The position numbers and the translations under genes are program-made. From Paenibacillus sp. SY21-1 (GTDB lineage: Bacteria > Bacillota > Bacilli > Paenibacillales > Paenibacillaceae), in NCBI RefSeq assembly GCF_005222705.1, contig NZ_STGF01000003.1, positions 62,001 through 126,000 of the forward strand: 64,000 bases of DNA, in the 5' to 3' direction. Shown here in pieces: positions 8,457 to 17,848 of this stretch. The notes under the pieces are model-generated. The model had not been told where the DNA came from, searched no databases, and worked only from the letters and a program-made list of their open reading frames with translations. Numbering within the stretch: position 1 is the stretch's first letter; each line of letters begins with the position of its first letter.

Positions 8457-9089
8457 CTATGCCAATTTTATCGTGCAGCTGCCAACCTCTTGTCCTGCCC
8501 AAAGCGCTTGCAGCCGGTCGCCATCCTGCAGAGCCGCCACTCCTGCCGGAGTGCCCGTGTAGATCAGATCTCCTGCACCCAGTCCATAATGGCGGCCGAT
8601 GTAATGGATCAGCTCCGCGATCGGGAACAACATATCGGCAGCCTGCCCGCGCTGGGCCGTTACGCCATTGCGCAGCAGCTCAAACGGGATGCCCGCAAGC
8701 GAGGATGCCCCTGGATACGGCAGCCACTGGCCAAGCGGCGCGGAGCCCTTGAAGCCTTTGGCCGGAAGCCAAGGAAGGCCTTTTGCCTTCAAACGGGACT
8801 GCACATCGCGCAGCGTCAGGTCAAGCCCCAGCGCAATGCCGTCAATCAGCTGCTCCGGCTCGGCGTCCTCCGTATAGTCCGCGCCAATGCGCGCCACAAT
8901 CTCCAGTTCAAAATGCACCTCGCCCGCCTGAGCGGAAAGCTCGATTTCATTCCCGTTCATCGACATTATGGCATGCGTCGGTTTGGTGAAAACAAGCGGC
9001 TCCTTAGGCACCTCATTGCCCAGCTCTAATGCATGCAGCCGGTAATTGCGGCCAATGCAGTAAATATTGTTGATTTCCAGGTTCGACAT
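8457..9089 (-). CDS. Fumarylacetoacetate hydrolase (FAH) family protein
   Basis: A 210-residue single-domain FAH-fold protein. Members hydrolyse or decarboxylate beta-keto acids with a bound divalent metal, for example acylpyruvases, oxaloacetate decarboxylases and hydroxymuconate isomerases. The metal-binding pattern HFELEIVARIG (first Glu ligands) followed by LGLDLTLRDVQ (Asp region), KGFKGSAPLG and the late IYTGTPAGV are all present. The start at 9089 is set by GGGAGGAGA nine bases upstream; an ATG two codons earlier is also possible. It has its own terminator and no pathway neighbours, so the substrate cannot be assigned. Confidence 0.85.
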   Translation of the reverse strand: MSNLEINNIYCIGRNYRLHALELGNEVPKEPLVFTKPTHAIMSMNGNEIELSAQAGEVHFELEIVARIGADYTEDAEPEQLIDGIALGLDLTLRDVQSRLKAKGLPWLPAKGFKGSAPLGQWLPYPGASSLAGIPFELLRNGVTAQRGQAADMLFPIAELIHYIGRHYGLGAGDLIYTGTPAGVAALQDGDRLQALWAGQEVGSCTIKLA

Positions 9090-9208
9090 CGCCATTCTCC
9101 TCCCGAATGTCATGCCGCTCTCGCAAGCAGCAAGCCTTTACTGGTCTGATTCGTCAACTTGCTGTAAGGTGTGCACGCTTTATTCTCGGCCAGGCGGCAA
9201 AGCTGCCG

Positions 9209-11176
9209 TTACTGCTTCTGCGCTGCGATGCGCTCGGCTAGCTCATTAAGCTCGGTCCACCGGTCGAGAAGCTGCTCCAGCTTCGCCTCTGCTTGCTGCT
9301 GCTCGGCAGCCAGCTCCATCAGTCGCCCCGAATCGCTGGCCGCATCCTCCATGCTTCCGGCGATTCGTTCCAGCTCGGCCTCCGTTTCCGCAATCCAGCC
9401 GTCGATTTGCTCGAAGTCCCGCTGCTCCTTGTAGGTCATTTTAAGCGCACGTTCCTTGCTGCCGTTGCTTCCGTTTCCGCTTGCGACCCGCACCGCGCCT
9501 CCCGCGTCCGCATCGGCAGCCTGCCCCGCTCCTCCGGCCTTGGGCTGTCTGGCTCCGCCGGCGGTATCCGCCGCAGCCCCATGCTTCGCCGCAAACTCCT
9601 GATAATCGGAGTAGTTGCCGGTATGATGGGTAATGACGCCATTCTCGAAGGCAATGATTTTCTCTACCGTCCTGTCGAGGAAATAACGGTCATGGGATAC
9701 GACAAACACGACACCCGGGAAATCGTCCAAATAATCCTCCAGCACCGTAAGCGTCGCGATGTCCAAATCGTTTGTCGGCTCATCGAGCAGCAGCACGTTA
9801 GGAGCGCTCATCAATACTCTCAGCAGCTGCAGTCTTCGCTTTTCTCCCCCTGAAAGCTTTGCAATCGGCGTCCATTGCATCGTAGGGGAGAATAAAAAGC
9901 GCTCCAGCATTTGTCCCGCCGAAATGGTGGTGCCATCGGCAGTTTTGACCTGCTCCGCGGCCTCGCGAATATATTCAATGACGCGCAGCGATTGATCCAT
10001 TTCCTCGTGCTCCTGCGAGAACCAGCCCAGCTTTACGGTCAAACCAAGCTCGACCGTTCCCTCGTCGGGCGCAAGCTTGCCGGCAATCAGCCTCATCAAC
10101 GTCGATTTGCCGCTGCCGTTGCGGCCGACAATGCCGACACGATCCTCCGGCACCGCAATATAACTGAAATCAGAAATCAGCGTTCGGTCGCCATAACGCT
10201 TGGACACGCCTTCCAGCTCGACGATTTTGCGGCCGAGTCTGCTCGATGCAATCGACACTTCCAGCTTGCCGCCATCCTGCTTGGGCGCCGACGCCTTGAG
10301 CGCCTCAAAGCGGTCGATCCGCGCTTTTTGCTTGGTTGTACGGGCCTTGGCGCCTCGTCTTATCCAGGCGAGCTCATTGCGGAGCAGGTTCTGCCGTTTG
10401 GCCTCCGATGCCGCCTCCCGCTCTTCGCGTTCCAGCTTAAGCTCCAGAAACCGGCTGTAGTTCGCCTGATAGAAGTAGGCTTTGCCTTTATCCAGCTCAA
10501 TGACGCGATTGCTTACCCGATCAAGGAAATAGCGGTCATGCGTAATCATCAGCAGCGCGCCGCGCCGCTTCTGGAGCATGCTTTCCAGCCACGCTACCGA
10601 TTCGTTGTCGATATGGTTTGTTGGCTCGTCGAGAATCAGCACGTCGGACGGCAGCAGCAGAGCCGCCGCCATTGCGACGCGCTTGCGCTGACCGCCTGAG
10701 AAGGTTTCGACCTTGGCGTCAAAATCCGCAATGCCGAGCCGAGTCAGCGCCGTCTTTGCCTCGCTCTCCAGCTGCCACGCATCCAGCTCGTCCATTCGCT
10801 GATTGGCTTTCATCAATTGCTCTTGCAGCGCACTGTCGCTTGGATTAAGCTCCAGAGCAAGCAACGTGTCCGCATAGTAGCGGACCGCCGCAAGCTGCGG
10901 CGACTCGCCGCCGAGCACATGCTCCAGCGCCGTTTCGCCGGGAGCGAACACCGGATCTTGCGCAAGCATGCGCACCGTTACCCGATTGCCAACGGAAATC
11001 GCCCCTGCATCGGCCTGCTCCAAACCGGCAATGACCTTGAGAAAGGTCGATTTGCCGGTTCCATTGACACCGATAATGCCAACCTTGTCTCCGTCTTCCA
11101 GACCGAAGGTAACATCCTGGAACAACATTTTTTCGCCATAGCTTTTCGTTATATGTTCAACTGATAATAAATGCAT
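9209..11176 (-). CDS. ABC-F family ATPase (Uup/YfmR-like translation factor)
   Basis: A 655-residue protein with two fused ATP-binding cassettes and no membrane segments: Walker A motifs GVNGTGKST and GRNGSGKST, signatures FSGGQRKR and LSGGEKRR, each followed by LDEPTN. A linker rich in charged residues and Arg joins them, and the C-terminal 80 residues form a predicted coiled coil as in Uup/YfmR. ABC-F proteins bind the ribosomal E site and relieve stalled translation. The start at 11176 begins the canonical MHLLSVEHITKSYGEK; the frame is open 31 codons further without support. YfmR-like is preferred over an antibiotic-resistance ABC-F because of the coiled-coil tail. Confidence 0.9.
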   Translation of the reverse strand: MHLLSVEHITKSYGEKMLFQDVTFGLEDGDKVGIIGVNGTGKSTFLKVIAGLEQADAGAISVGNRVTVRMLAQDPVFAPGETALEHVLGGESPQLAAVRYYADTLLALELNPSDSALQEQLMKANQRMDELDAWQLESEAKTALTRLGIADFDAKVETFSGGQRKRVAMAAALLLPSDVLILDEPTNHIDNESVAWLESMLQKRRGALLMITHDRYFLDRVSNRVIELDKGKAYFYQANYSRFLELKLEREEREAASEAKRQNLLRNELAWIRRGAKARTTKQKARIDRFEALKASAPKQDGGKLEVSIASSRLGRKIVELEGVSKRYGDRTLISDFSYIAVPEDRVGIVGRNGSGKSTLMRLIAGKLAPDEGTVELGLTVKLGWFSQEHEEMDQSLRVIEYIREAAEQVKTADGTTISAGQMLERFLFSPTMQWTPIAKLSGGEKRRLQLLRVLMSAPNVLLLDEPTNDLDIATLTVLEDYLDDFPGVVFVVSHDRYFLDRTVEKIIAFENGVITHHTGNYSDYQEFAAKHGAAADTAGGARQPKAGGAGQAADADAGGAVRVASGNGSNGSKERALKMTYKEQRDFEQIDGWIAETEAELERIAGSMEDAASDSGRLMELAAEQQQAEAKLEQLLDRWTELNELAERIAAQKQ

Positions 11177-11547
11177 GCGATAACCTACTTTTTGCTGAAT
11201 TAGTTGCCTGATCGCTGCAAGCGATCGATGTTCGGCAATCATTCGTATCATACCATATTTTACGCGCATGCATCACGTCTATAGAGGCCGATTATAAGTT
11301 CAAAGCTTATTACCCCTATATTTCAAAAAAAAGCGGCGCACCCTTTAAAGAAAGCGATTACATGTCGATATAATAAGTATAAGCCAGCTCTTGCAGCTTA
11401 CCCTTCATCCTCTGCCGGCCCTACGCCTAGCGTGAGCTTTTAGCTATTTCGGAGCACGTATCGGCCCGGTTCATGAACGGTCAGTTGCGCGCTATCCTCT
11501 GACAGTCCGCCCTGTCCGTCTTCGCCAATTGGGAAGGAGCGAGTTAT
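11177..11547. other. Divergent intergenic region, ABC-F gene / guanylate-kinase-like gene
   Basis: About 370 bases without a gene. A perfect -10 box TATAAT at 11369-11374 with a poor -35 (TTTAAA or TTAAAG, 18-19 bases upstream) could serve the plus-strand gene. No other motif is convincing. Confidence 0.45.
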
Positions 11548-12120
11548 ATGGACAAAGCCCACCTGTACGTGTTCACCGGCACTAGCGGCTCCGGCCGCAA
11601 AACAGCAGCCCACCGCGCCCTGCACCATATGGACGTCACGCACATCCCCTCCTACACGGATCGCCCGCCAAGAGACATGGAGCGGCCCGATCGCGATTAT
11701 CACTACGTGGGCAAGGAACGATTCGATTTGCTGAGCAAAATCGGTTTTTTTGCCGAGGAGGTTAGGATTGGAAGGGCACGCTACGGTCTAAGCAGACGCG
11801 ATTTGGAAGCGGCTATGCGGAGCGACGGCAGCGCCTATATTATCGTGAATCGCGAGGGTGCGGATGTCATCCGCTCGCTGTATGGCGAACGGGCGATTCG
11901 CATTTTTCTATACGTGGCGAAACGGCTTGTGGCAGAGCGGCTGGAGGCAAAGGGCTTGCCCTTCGATGTGGTCGACGGCTATTTGAGCCGCTATACCGAA
12001 GAGGTTACCTACCGCAAGGAATGCGAGCATGTTATTGAAAATCTGAATTTAAACGATACCGTTGCAGCGATAAAAGACATCGTGGTCAGCCTGCGCGAAC
12101 CGCATCCCACGCCAGGTTGA
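11548..12120 (+). CDS. Guanylate-kinase-like P-loop protein
   Basis: A 190-residue protein of the guanylate kinase fold: P-loop GTSGSGRKT (residues 11-19), the GMP-loop equivalent SYTDRPPRDMERPDRDYHYV, FFAEEV and RYGL. In a true Gmk the nucleotide-binding segment reads EIDVQGA; here it is VNREGAD, so the Asp contact is Asn101, and the arginine-rich lid is altered. It therefore looks like a paralogue that may act on another nucleotide or be regulatory. AAGGAG stands eight bases before the ATG. It is a single gene with its own terminator. Confidence 0.8.
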   Translation: MDKAHLYVFTGTSGSGRKTAAHRALHHMDVTHIPSYTDRPPRDMERPDRDYHYVGKERFDLLSKIGFFAEEVRIGRARYGLSRRDLEAAMRSDGSAYIIVNREGADVIRSLYGERAIRIFLYVAKRLVAERLEAKGLPFDVVDGYLSRYTEEVTYRKECEHVIENLNLNDTVAAIKDIVVSLREPHPTPG

Positions 12121-12133
12121 CCCGATACGGCGG

Positions 12134-12178
12134 CAAGGTCCCTCCCGCGCTGGCTAGCGTTGGAGGGGCCTTGCTTTT
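12134..12178 (+). terminator. Terminator of the guanylate-kinase-like gene
   Basis: CAAGGTCCCTCC pairs with GGAGGGGCCTTG (one G-T wobble), followed by CTTTT. It separates the gene from the convergent oxidoreductase gene. Confidence 0.8.
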
Positions 12179-12222
12179 CAATAGCCGGATCCGTATGAAG
12201 CAAGGGAGAACCCGCCGTCCTC

Positions 12223-13266
12223 TTAACGCTTTCTGTGCAACTGCTTGTTCCTTTCCTTGAAGCGCTCATTGTGCGAGGACACCTCGGCCATTCCCGGCGC
12301 GTCCGGCTCCAAATAGCGTTTGGCGCTATTCACAGCAAGCACCGCGTCGGCGAATGCGCCGGCAATGAGCCTGACCTTGCTTCCATAAGCGGCGCAATCG
12401 CCCGCTGCAAAAATGCCGGGCAGGCTTGTCTCGGCGCGCTCGCTTACATAAAGGCCGTATTCGCCGGCATCAAGTCCCCAATGTACCAGCGAGCCATAGC
12501 TGCTTTTATAGCCATGATTGACGATCACTGCGTCAACGTCAATCCGCTCGCTTGCGCCGCTCTCCATATGGGCAACCGTTACTTGGCGAATCTCCTCCTC
12601 GCCCCCGTGCAATTGAACGACGCGATACGGCGCAAGCACCTTCGTCCTCTCCCGCATAGCGGCTACGTTGCGCTCCAGCGCTCGAAATTGTCCGCTGCGA
12701 TGAACGACTGTAACCTGCGCGGCCACATCCGCAAGCTCAAGCGCCCAATCGACCGCAGAGTTGCCGCCGCCGGAGATCAGCACATTCCGGCCGCGAAAGA
12801 CGTTAAGCTCCTGGACCGTGTAATAAAGGTTGGCCAGTTCATACCGGTCCGCTCCCTCAACCTCAAGCCGCTGCATTTCAGTAATGCCGCGTCCTACAGC
12901 GATAATAATCGTGCGGCTCCAATGCCGCTCGCCTGTATCTGACACCAGGACGAAGGTTCCATCGTCCCGCTGCTGCAGCTCGTCCACACGCTGATTAAAC
13001 GCCAGTGCAGGAGCAAACGTCGCCGCTTGACCGGCCAACTGCGCGATCAGAGCTTCGCAGCGTATCGGCGGGATGCCGCCGACATCCCAAATCATTTTCT
13101 CGGGGTACGTGTGAAGGAAGCCTCCGAGCTCCCCTTTTCCCTCAATCAGCTTTACCTTCATGTCGCGCATTCCGGCATAGAAGGCCGCATACATGCCAGC
13201 CGGTCCGCCTCCGATAATCGTCACATCGAACAGTTCCTCTTCCGCCTTCACCGGCTCATTCACCAT
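12223..13266 (-). CDS. Ferredoxin/flavodoxin-NADP+ reductase type 2 (YumC-like)
   Basis: A 347-residue thioredoxin-reductase-like flavoprotein without a redox CXXC pair. It has an N-terminal FAD motif IIGGGPAGMYAAFYAG, an NADPH motif SGGGNSAVDWALELAD and the late FAD-contact FAAGDCAAYG. These match Bacillus-type FNR2/YumC, which moves electrons between NADPH and ferredoxin or flavodoxin. It starts seven bases after the siderophore-binding protein gene, so the two are one transcription unit behind a Fur-like box. That context suggests a role in feeding electrons for iron release from siderophores (inference). Confidence 0.87.
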   Translation of the reverse strand: MVNEPVKAEEELFDVTIIGGGPAGMYAAFYAGMRDMKVKLIEGKGELGGFLHTYPEKMIWDVGGIPPIRCEALIAQLAGQAATFAPALAFNQRVDELQQRDDGTFVLVSDTGERHWSRTIIIAVGRGITEMQRLEVEGADRYELANLYYTVQELNVFRGRNVLISGGGNSAVDWALELADVAAQVTVVHRSGQFRALERNVAAMRERTKVLAPYRVVQLHGGEEEIRQVTVAHMESGASERIDVDAVIVNHGYKSSYGSLVHWGLDAGEYGLYVSERAETSLPGIFAAGDCAAYGSKVRLIAGAFADAVLAVNSAKRYLEPDAPGMAEVSSHNERFKERNKQLHRKR

Positions 13267-13273
13267 CCCGCCT

Positions 13274-14281
13274 TTACTTGCCGTTGCTGTTGAATACGCT
13301 CAGCACCTCGTCAATGGCATGGCTGTCCGCAACCGGCGAAAATCCAAGATTGAACCAGTCTTTGCCGCCAACCAGATAGACATGTCCGTTTTTGACTGCT
13401 TTCATGTTTTTCCATAACGAGCTTTCCAGCATATCCTCGTAGCGCTGCTTCACTTCATCGTTCGACTCGTCGTCAAGCTGTACAATCAGATGATCCGCAT
13501 CATATTCGGGCAACACCTCAAGAGAGATGGAAATTGCCGCTTCATCCTTCGGGAAATTTGGCACAGGAGCTAATCCCATCTGCTTATGAATAAAGCTGCC
13601 GCGATTGATATTCTCGCTATGAATGACAATTTCCTTAGGCATAATCCGCATATACAGTACCGTCTCATCTCCGACAAGCTTATCGAGCTGCTCCCTCGCA
13701 GCTGTTTCCTTAGCCAGCAAATCCGATATCACTTTATCCGCGGCTTCGCTTTTGTCCAACACGGCGGCAATATCATGCAATTCATCCTGCCAGAGCTCAC
13801 GCTCAGGCAGCAGGACGGTAGGCGCAATTTGCGACAGCTGCTCATAATCCTTTTCGGCCCACCAGACCGGGGCAATAATCAGATCCGGATCGCTTGCCAA
13901 TAGGGCTTCAAAATCCGGCGTTTTGGCAATGCCGAGCTTTAACGTATCTTTAAACGGCTCTTCCAAATAAGACGGGAATTCCGAATGATAGTTCTGTACG
14001 GCAATAGGCGTGACGCCGAGCGCATATAGCAGCTCCGGATATACAACGGACAACCCGATCACCCGTTTCGGCTCTGCCGGAATGATTACGTCCCCCTTCT
14101 CGCTCTTCACGGTACGCGTCGGCGCATCCGTTTCAGCAGGCTTATCGGTTGCGGCCGCCTCGGCTTCCGAGTTGCTTGCCTCCGGCGTTGCCGTACCCTT
14201 GTCATTCCCCGCTGTACCGCATGCTGTTCCGATCAACAGCAGCATAATCAATAGTAAACCGGTTAATCCTTTGCGCATCAT
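13274..14281 (-). CDS. Iron-siderophore ABC transporter substrate-binding lipoprotein (FecB/FhuD class)
   Basis: A 335-residue class III binding protein. It has a signal with lipobox IGTAC (Cys21), an acidic Ser/Ala/Thr linker, then two lobes joined by a long helix, with KRVIGLSVVYPELLYALGV and the PDLIIAP segment typical of the family. A Fur-like box stands 62 bases upstream. The AraC/binding-domain fusion lies immediately upstream and the FNR-like gene immediately downstream. No permease or ATPase gene is nearby, so it must dock on a transporter encoded elsewhere. The exact siderophore is unknown. Confidence 0.9.
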   Translation of the reverse strand: MMRKGLTGLLLIMLLLIGTACGTAGNDKGTATPEASNSEAEAAATDKPAETDAPTRTVKSEKGDVIIPAEPKRVIGLSVVYPELLYALGVTPIAVQNYHSEFPSYLEEPFKDTLKLGIAKTPDFEALLASDPDLIIAPVWWAEKDYEQLSQIAPTVLLPERELWQDELHDIAAVLDKSEAADKVISDLLAKETAAREQLDKLVGDETVLYMRIMPKEIVIHSENINRGSFIHKQMGLAPVPNFPKDEAAISISLEVLPEYDADHLIVQLDDESNDEVKQRYEDMLESSLWKNMKAVKNGHVYLVGGKDWFNLGFSPVADSHAIDEVLSVFNSNGK

Positions 14282-14342
14282 GCCTCAAATCCCCCTACTG
14301 CTATAGTGTTCATCCTATCCGTTGAAAACTGACCTGAGATAT

Positions 14343-14357
14343 TGATAATCATTTTCA
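14343..14357. promoter_or_regulatory. Fur-like box
   Basis: TGATAATCATTTTCA matches the 7-1-7 Fur consensus TGATAATNATTATCA in all specified positions but one. It lies between the AraC-type gene and the siderophore-binding protein gene. A possible -10 box TATACT for the minus strand is at 14375-14380, so the Fur box would overlap the transcription start. Confidence 0.8.
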
Positions 14358-14423
14358 ATGGATCGCTAAGTAGTAGTATAGTGGAATTGCAGCAAACAGA
14401 ATATCGACGAAACCGACTTTATT

Positions 14424-16061
14424 TTATGCACGATCCTGCCATAGCTTCCACACTTCATCGAGCAGCATTTCATTGGTAAACGCGTTATGCTCCAGCCATA
14501 GATAGGCCGGAATTATAGTCGCCCGTCCTTCCCTCACAGCGGGCAGGCTTCTCCAGCCTTCTGAAACGTTCAGTCCTTGTCCTGCCGATGCGTCAGATCT
14601 GGCCTCATCCGCAAACATCAGTATTCGGTCAATCGGCATTTCCGCAAGCTGCTGCAGCGTAATCGGCCGATCGTCCTCCCCAGGCCCGCTGGCCGCTGTC
14701 AGATTCAAATCCTCGTAGAATACCGTTCCCACGCCCCTAAGTCCTATCGTTTCCAGCCCCGCTCCGGTCAGCTTTAACAGCATCAGCCGCTCGGAGCTCA
14801 TCGTCCCCCTCAGCTGCGCTCTGATGAAAGCCGCCTTTCGTTCATAGCGCGCCAGCCATGCCTCCGCTTCCGCCATCTTGTCCAGAAAAGCGGCGAGCTG
14901 CTTGAACTGGCTTCGCCAATCCCGCTGCCTGGCAGCTACAAGAAACGTTGGAGCGATGGCCGATAACGCCGCTTCCTCCTCTGCCGAAACCTCCGAAGCG
15001 GAAGCGATGATAAAATCAGGCGCGAGTTTCTGCAGCTCCTCCAGCCTGCGGGCACTCTCCCCGCTTAATGCAAGCACGCGATCCGCACCGAATTTGCGTT
15101 GATAGTAATCGGTCCACGGATTCTCCGCCGGAGCGGCGCAAGGAGCGGCGCGCAGCGCCAGCAAATGCCATATTACGGAGGGATGGTACGCTGCAATGTT
15201 AAGCCTGCTGTTTTTCATGAATGCGGCTGGAGGAATGCCCGAAATTTGTTTGAACTTCCGCCTGAAATACGCATCGTCATGATAGCCCACATGCCTTGCA
15301 ATATCCTTGAGCCGATATGGGCCTCCCATTCGCATAAGCTGCTGAGCCTGACCGATTCGGAATATGGTCAAATAGTCAATGGCGCTGCAGCCGAATCGTT
15401 TTTTGAACAGCCGCATAAAATGTCTGCCGCTTATCCCCGCGACCTTGGCCAGCTGATCAATCGTCAGCTCCTGCTGATAGTTGCGTTCCATATACGCCTT
15501 GACATGGTCGAGGGCAGCCTCCGTCCCTTTTTCCTGGGCAGGCATCGCCTCGGAGAACACGCGATACAGCAGCTCCTGAAAAAAGATTTGCGCGCGAAAA
15601 CGCTCCAGCGCCTCGCTGCTATCCAAATGCTCTTGGATTCGTTCGCACAGGACGCTGATGGAGATAGGAGACATAGCCAGAATTTCTCCATTCAGAGGAA
15701 AAAGTGCATCGCGCTTTTCTCCCTCCCGGGTTTCTTCCTCCGACCGCCGATGATCGATTACGCGAAAGCTCAACGCAAAAAATCCCCGTTCATCCATATG
15801 CCGCAGCGCGCCTTCCACCAGTTGACCGGGGGCCCAGAAATAAATTCCACCCTCCCTCAGCTCGATAAACTGTCCGTCTACCGTCAGCGCACCATGGCCG
15901 CTAGCGACGACCAGCATCATGTAGCGGTTAAGAAATTGGAGACTGAGCTCCCAATCGCTCCGATTCGTTTTTTTCCTGACATCCACCGCCTCAAGCTTAA
16001 AGCTCACATCTTCAGGCGGAGCATACAGGAAGCTGCCGCCGTCTTGCTTGATCATGGACAT
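14424..16061 (-). CDS. Btr-like AraC-type regulator fused to a siderophore-binding domain
   Basis: A 545-residue fusion: N-terminal cupin-like region (1-130), AraC double helix-turn-helix (about 185-283, AKVAGISGRHFMRLFKKRF and IARHVGYHDDAYFRRKF), then a FecB/FhuD-type binding domain (about 285-545) with no signal peptide. B. subtilis Btr has this layout and activates siderophore uptake genes when it binds ferric bacillibactin. AAAGGAGAGG places the start at 16061; the frame is open 55 codons further up without a site. It probably activates the downstream siderophore-binding gene (inference from position). Confidence 0.9.
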   Translation of the reverse strand: MSMIKQDGGSFLYAPPEDVSFKLEAVDVRKKTNRSDWELSLQFLNRYMMLVVASGHGALTVDGQFIELREGGIYFWAPGQLVEGALRHMDERGFFALSFRVIDHRRSEEETREGEKRDALFPLNGEILAMSPISISVLCERIQEHLDSSEALERFRAQIFFQELLYRVFSEAMPAQEKGTEAALDHVKAYMERNYQQELTIDQLAKVAGISGRHFMRLFKKRFGCSAIDYLTIFRIGQAQQLMRMGGPYRLKDIARHVGYHDDAYFRRKFKQISGIPPAAFMKNSRLNIAAYHPSVIWHLLALRAAPCAAPAENPWTDYYQRKFGADRVLALSGESARRLEELQKLAPDFIIASASEVSAEEEAALSAIAPTFLVAARQRDWRSQFKQLAAFLDKMAEAEAWLARYERKAAFIRAQLRGTMSSERLMLLKLTGAGLETIGLRGVGTVFYEDLNLTAASGPGEDDRPITLQQLAEMPIDRILMFADEARSDASAGQGLNVSEGWRSLPAVREGRATIIPAYLWLEHNAFTNEMLLDEVWKLWQDRA

Positions 16062-16202
16062 TACGCCCTCTCCTTTCCCCTTAACGAACCGTTTGTCTCG
16101 CCTGCGCACTGAGCAACAGCCCAAACCGTTTTCTCCCGTTCCTGCTTGCTGAACGGTTTCTTCTGCCCTCAACGGATTAAAAGCAATAATCTCTTGTATT
16201 GT

Positions 16203-16246
16203 AAAAAAAGCCGATGCGCTCCGCAAGGGATCGCACCGGCTTTCGG
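16203..16246 (-). terminator. Terminator of fumC
   Basis: On the minus strand AAAGCCGGTGCG pairs with CGCATCGGCTTT (one wobble), followed by TTTTA. It lies 33 bases after the fumC stop and separates fumC from the AraC-type gene. Confidence 0.85.
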
Positions 16247-16278
16247 TCTGACGGGTGCTAGAGGCCGTTCATCGCGCT

Positions 16279-17670
16279 CTAGCGCTTGCCGATCATATTC
16301 TCCGGACGCACGTATTGATCGAATTGCTCCTCGGTCAACAGGCCGCTGGCAATTGCCGATTCCTTGAGCGTCAGTCCTTTTTTGTGCGCGTTCTTCGCAA
16401 TGGCTGCGGCATTCTCGTAGCCGATATGCGGATTCAGCGCGGTTACAAGCATCAGCGACTGATCAAGATTGCGTTTGATGGCCGCTTCGTTCGGCTCGAT
16501 GCCAATCGCACAATTATCGTTGAACGAAATCATGCCGTCGGCCATAAGCGCGATCGATTGAAGGAAGTTGTAAATGATAACAGGCTTGAACACATTCAGT
16601 TCAAAATTCCCCTGGCTTGCAGCCATCGAAATCGCCGTATCGTTGCCGATAACCTGGCACACGGCCATTGTAATGGCTTCGCTCTGTGTCGGGTTGACCT
16701 TGCCCGGCATGATCGAGCTGCCCGGCTCGTTCTCGGGAATCGAGATCTCGCCGATGCCGCAGCGCGGTCCGCTTGCCAGCCATCTGACGTCGTTGGCAAT
16801 TTTCATCAAATCGGCTGCCAGCGCTTTAATGGCGCCATGCGTGTAGACGATCTGATCGTGGCTTGTCAGCGAGTGGAACTTGTTCTCCGCCGTAATAAAC
16901 GTTTTGCCGGTCAGTGCTGTCACTTCCTCGGCCACTTTAACCGCAAAGTCAGGGTGAGCATTCAACCCTGTGCCGACAGCCGTCCCGCCCAAGGCGAGAT
17001 CGCGCATTTGCTCGACGCTTTGCACCAGCATGGCGCGCGTACGGTCAAGCATTGAATACCAGCCGCTAATTTCCTGGCCAAGCGTAATTGGCGTTGCATC
17101 CTGCAGATGCGTACGGCCGATTTTGACCAGGTCGTTGAACTGCTCCGCCTTCGCGCGCAAAGTTCCGTTCAGCACGTCGATTGCCGGAAGCAGCCGATCC
17201 TCGAGCGCAATAACGCCTGCGATATGCATCGCTGCCGGGAATGTATCGTTCGAGCTCTGGGAACGGTTAACGTCATCATTCGGATGAATGCGCACATCGC
17301 TGCCGCGCTCCGTCAGCAAAGCGTTCGCGCGGTTCGCAATAACCTCGTTGACGTTCATATTCGTCTGTGTGCCGCTGCCGGTCTGCCATACGACCAGAGG
17401 GAAATGCTCGTCCCATTTGCCGGATACGATCTCGTCTACCGCTTCTCCGATGATTGCAGCTTTCGCCGAATCTAGCACGCCAAGCTTCTCGTTCGCGTTC
17501 GCCGCCGCTTTTTTGATGTAGGCCATCGCGTAGACGACCTCAATCGGCATGCGTTCACCGCTGATTTTGAAGTTTTGCAGGCTTCGCTGCGTTTGCGCCC
17601 CCCACAGCTTGTCCGCCGGCACCTTGATTTCACCCATCGTATCCTTCTCAATCCGATAATCCAATGTCAT
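16279..17670 (-). CDS. fumC: Class II fumarate hydratase
   Basis: A 463-residue fumarase, the usual length, interconverting fumarate and L-malate in the TCA cycle. The superfamily signature [11 protein letters not shown] and the [13 protein letters not shown] and [16 protein letters not shown] segments are complete. The ATG at 17670 follows AAGGAG; the frame runs 35 codons further without a site. It has its own terminator and no pathway neighbours apart from the KDPG aldolase upstream. Aspartase is a related family, but the sequence follows FumC more closely. Confidence 0.93.
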   Translation of the reverse strand: MTLDYRIEKDTMGEIKVPADKLWGAQTQRSLQNFKISGERMPIEVVYAMAYIKKAAANANEKLGVLDSAKAAIIGEAVDEIVSGKWDEHFPLVVWQTGSGTQTNMNVNEVIANRANALLTERGSDVRIHPNDDVNRSQSSNDTFPAAMHIAGVIALEDRLLPAIDVLNGTLRAKAEQFNDLVKIGRTHLQDATPITLGQEISGWYSMLDRTRAMLVQSVEQMRDLALGGTAVGTGLNAHPDFAVKVAEEVTALTGKTFITAENKFHSLTSHDQIVYTHGAIKALAADLMKIANDVRWLASGPRCGIGEISIPENEPGSSIMPGKVNPTQSEAITMAVCQVIGNDTAISMAASQGNFELNVFKPVIIYNFLQSIALMADGMISFNDNCAIGIEPNEAAIKRNLDQSLMLVTALNPHIGYENAAAIAKNAHKKGLTLKESAIASGLLTEEQFDQYVRPENMIGKR

Positions 17671-17798
17671 TGCGTGAACGTCTCCTTTTTCCCCATTTAT
17701 AAAAAACTGTCTTGCAAACACCCTGTTTCTGTTATATCCCTTATTGCGCTCGGAATCAAGCCGCGCTGTCCTCATTTCATTGGCACAGCATCACGCGC

Positions 17799-17839
17799 AA
17801 AAATACCCCGACTGAGCCATCAAGCGCTCCATCGGGGTA
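17799..17839 (-). terminator. Terminator of the aldolase gene
   Basis: On the minus strand TACCCCGA and TCGGGGTA form a stem with a 20-base loop, followed by TTTTTG. The stop of the aldolase gene is ten bases upstream. Confidence 0.8.
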
Positions 17840-17848
17840 CGGCCGGAC

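Noticed and set aside
15099..16112. 337-codon open frame on the plus strand
   Set aside because: Mirror frame of the AraC/binding-domain fusion gene; no ribosome binding site and no domain.
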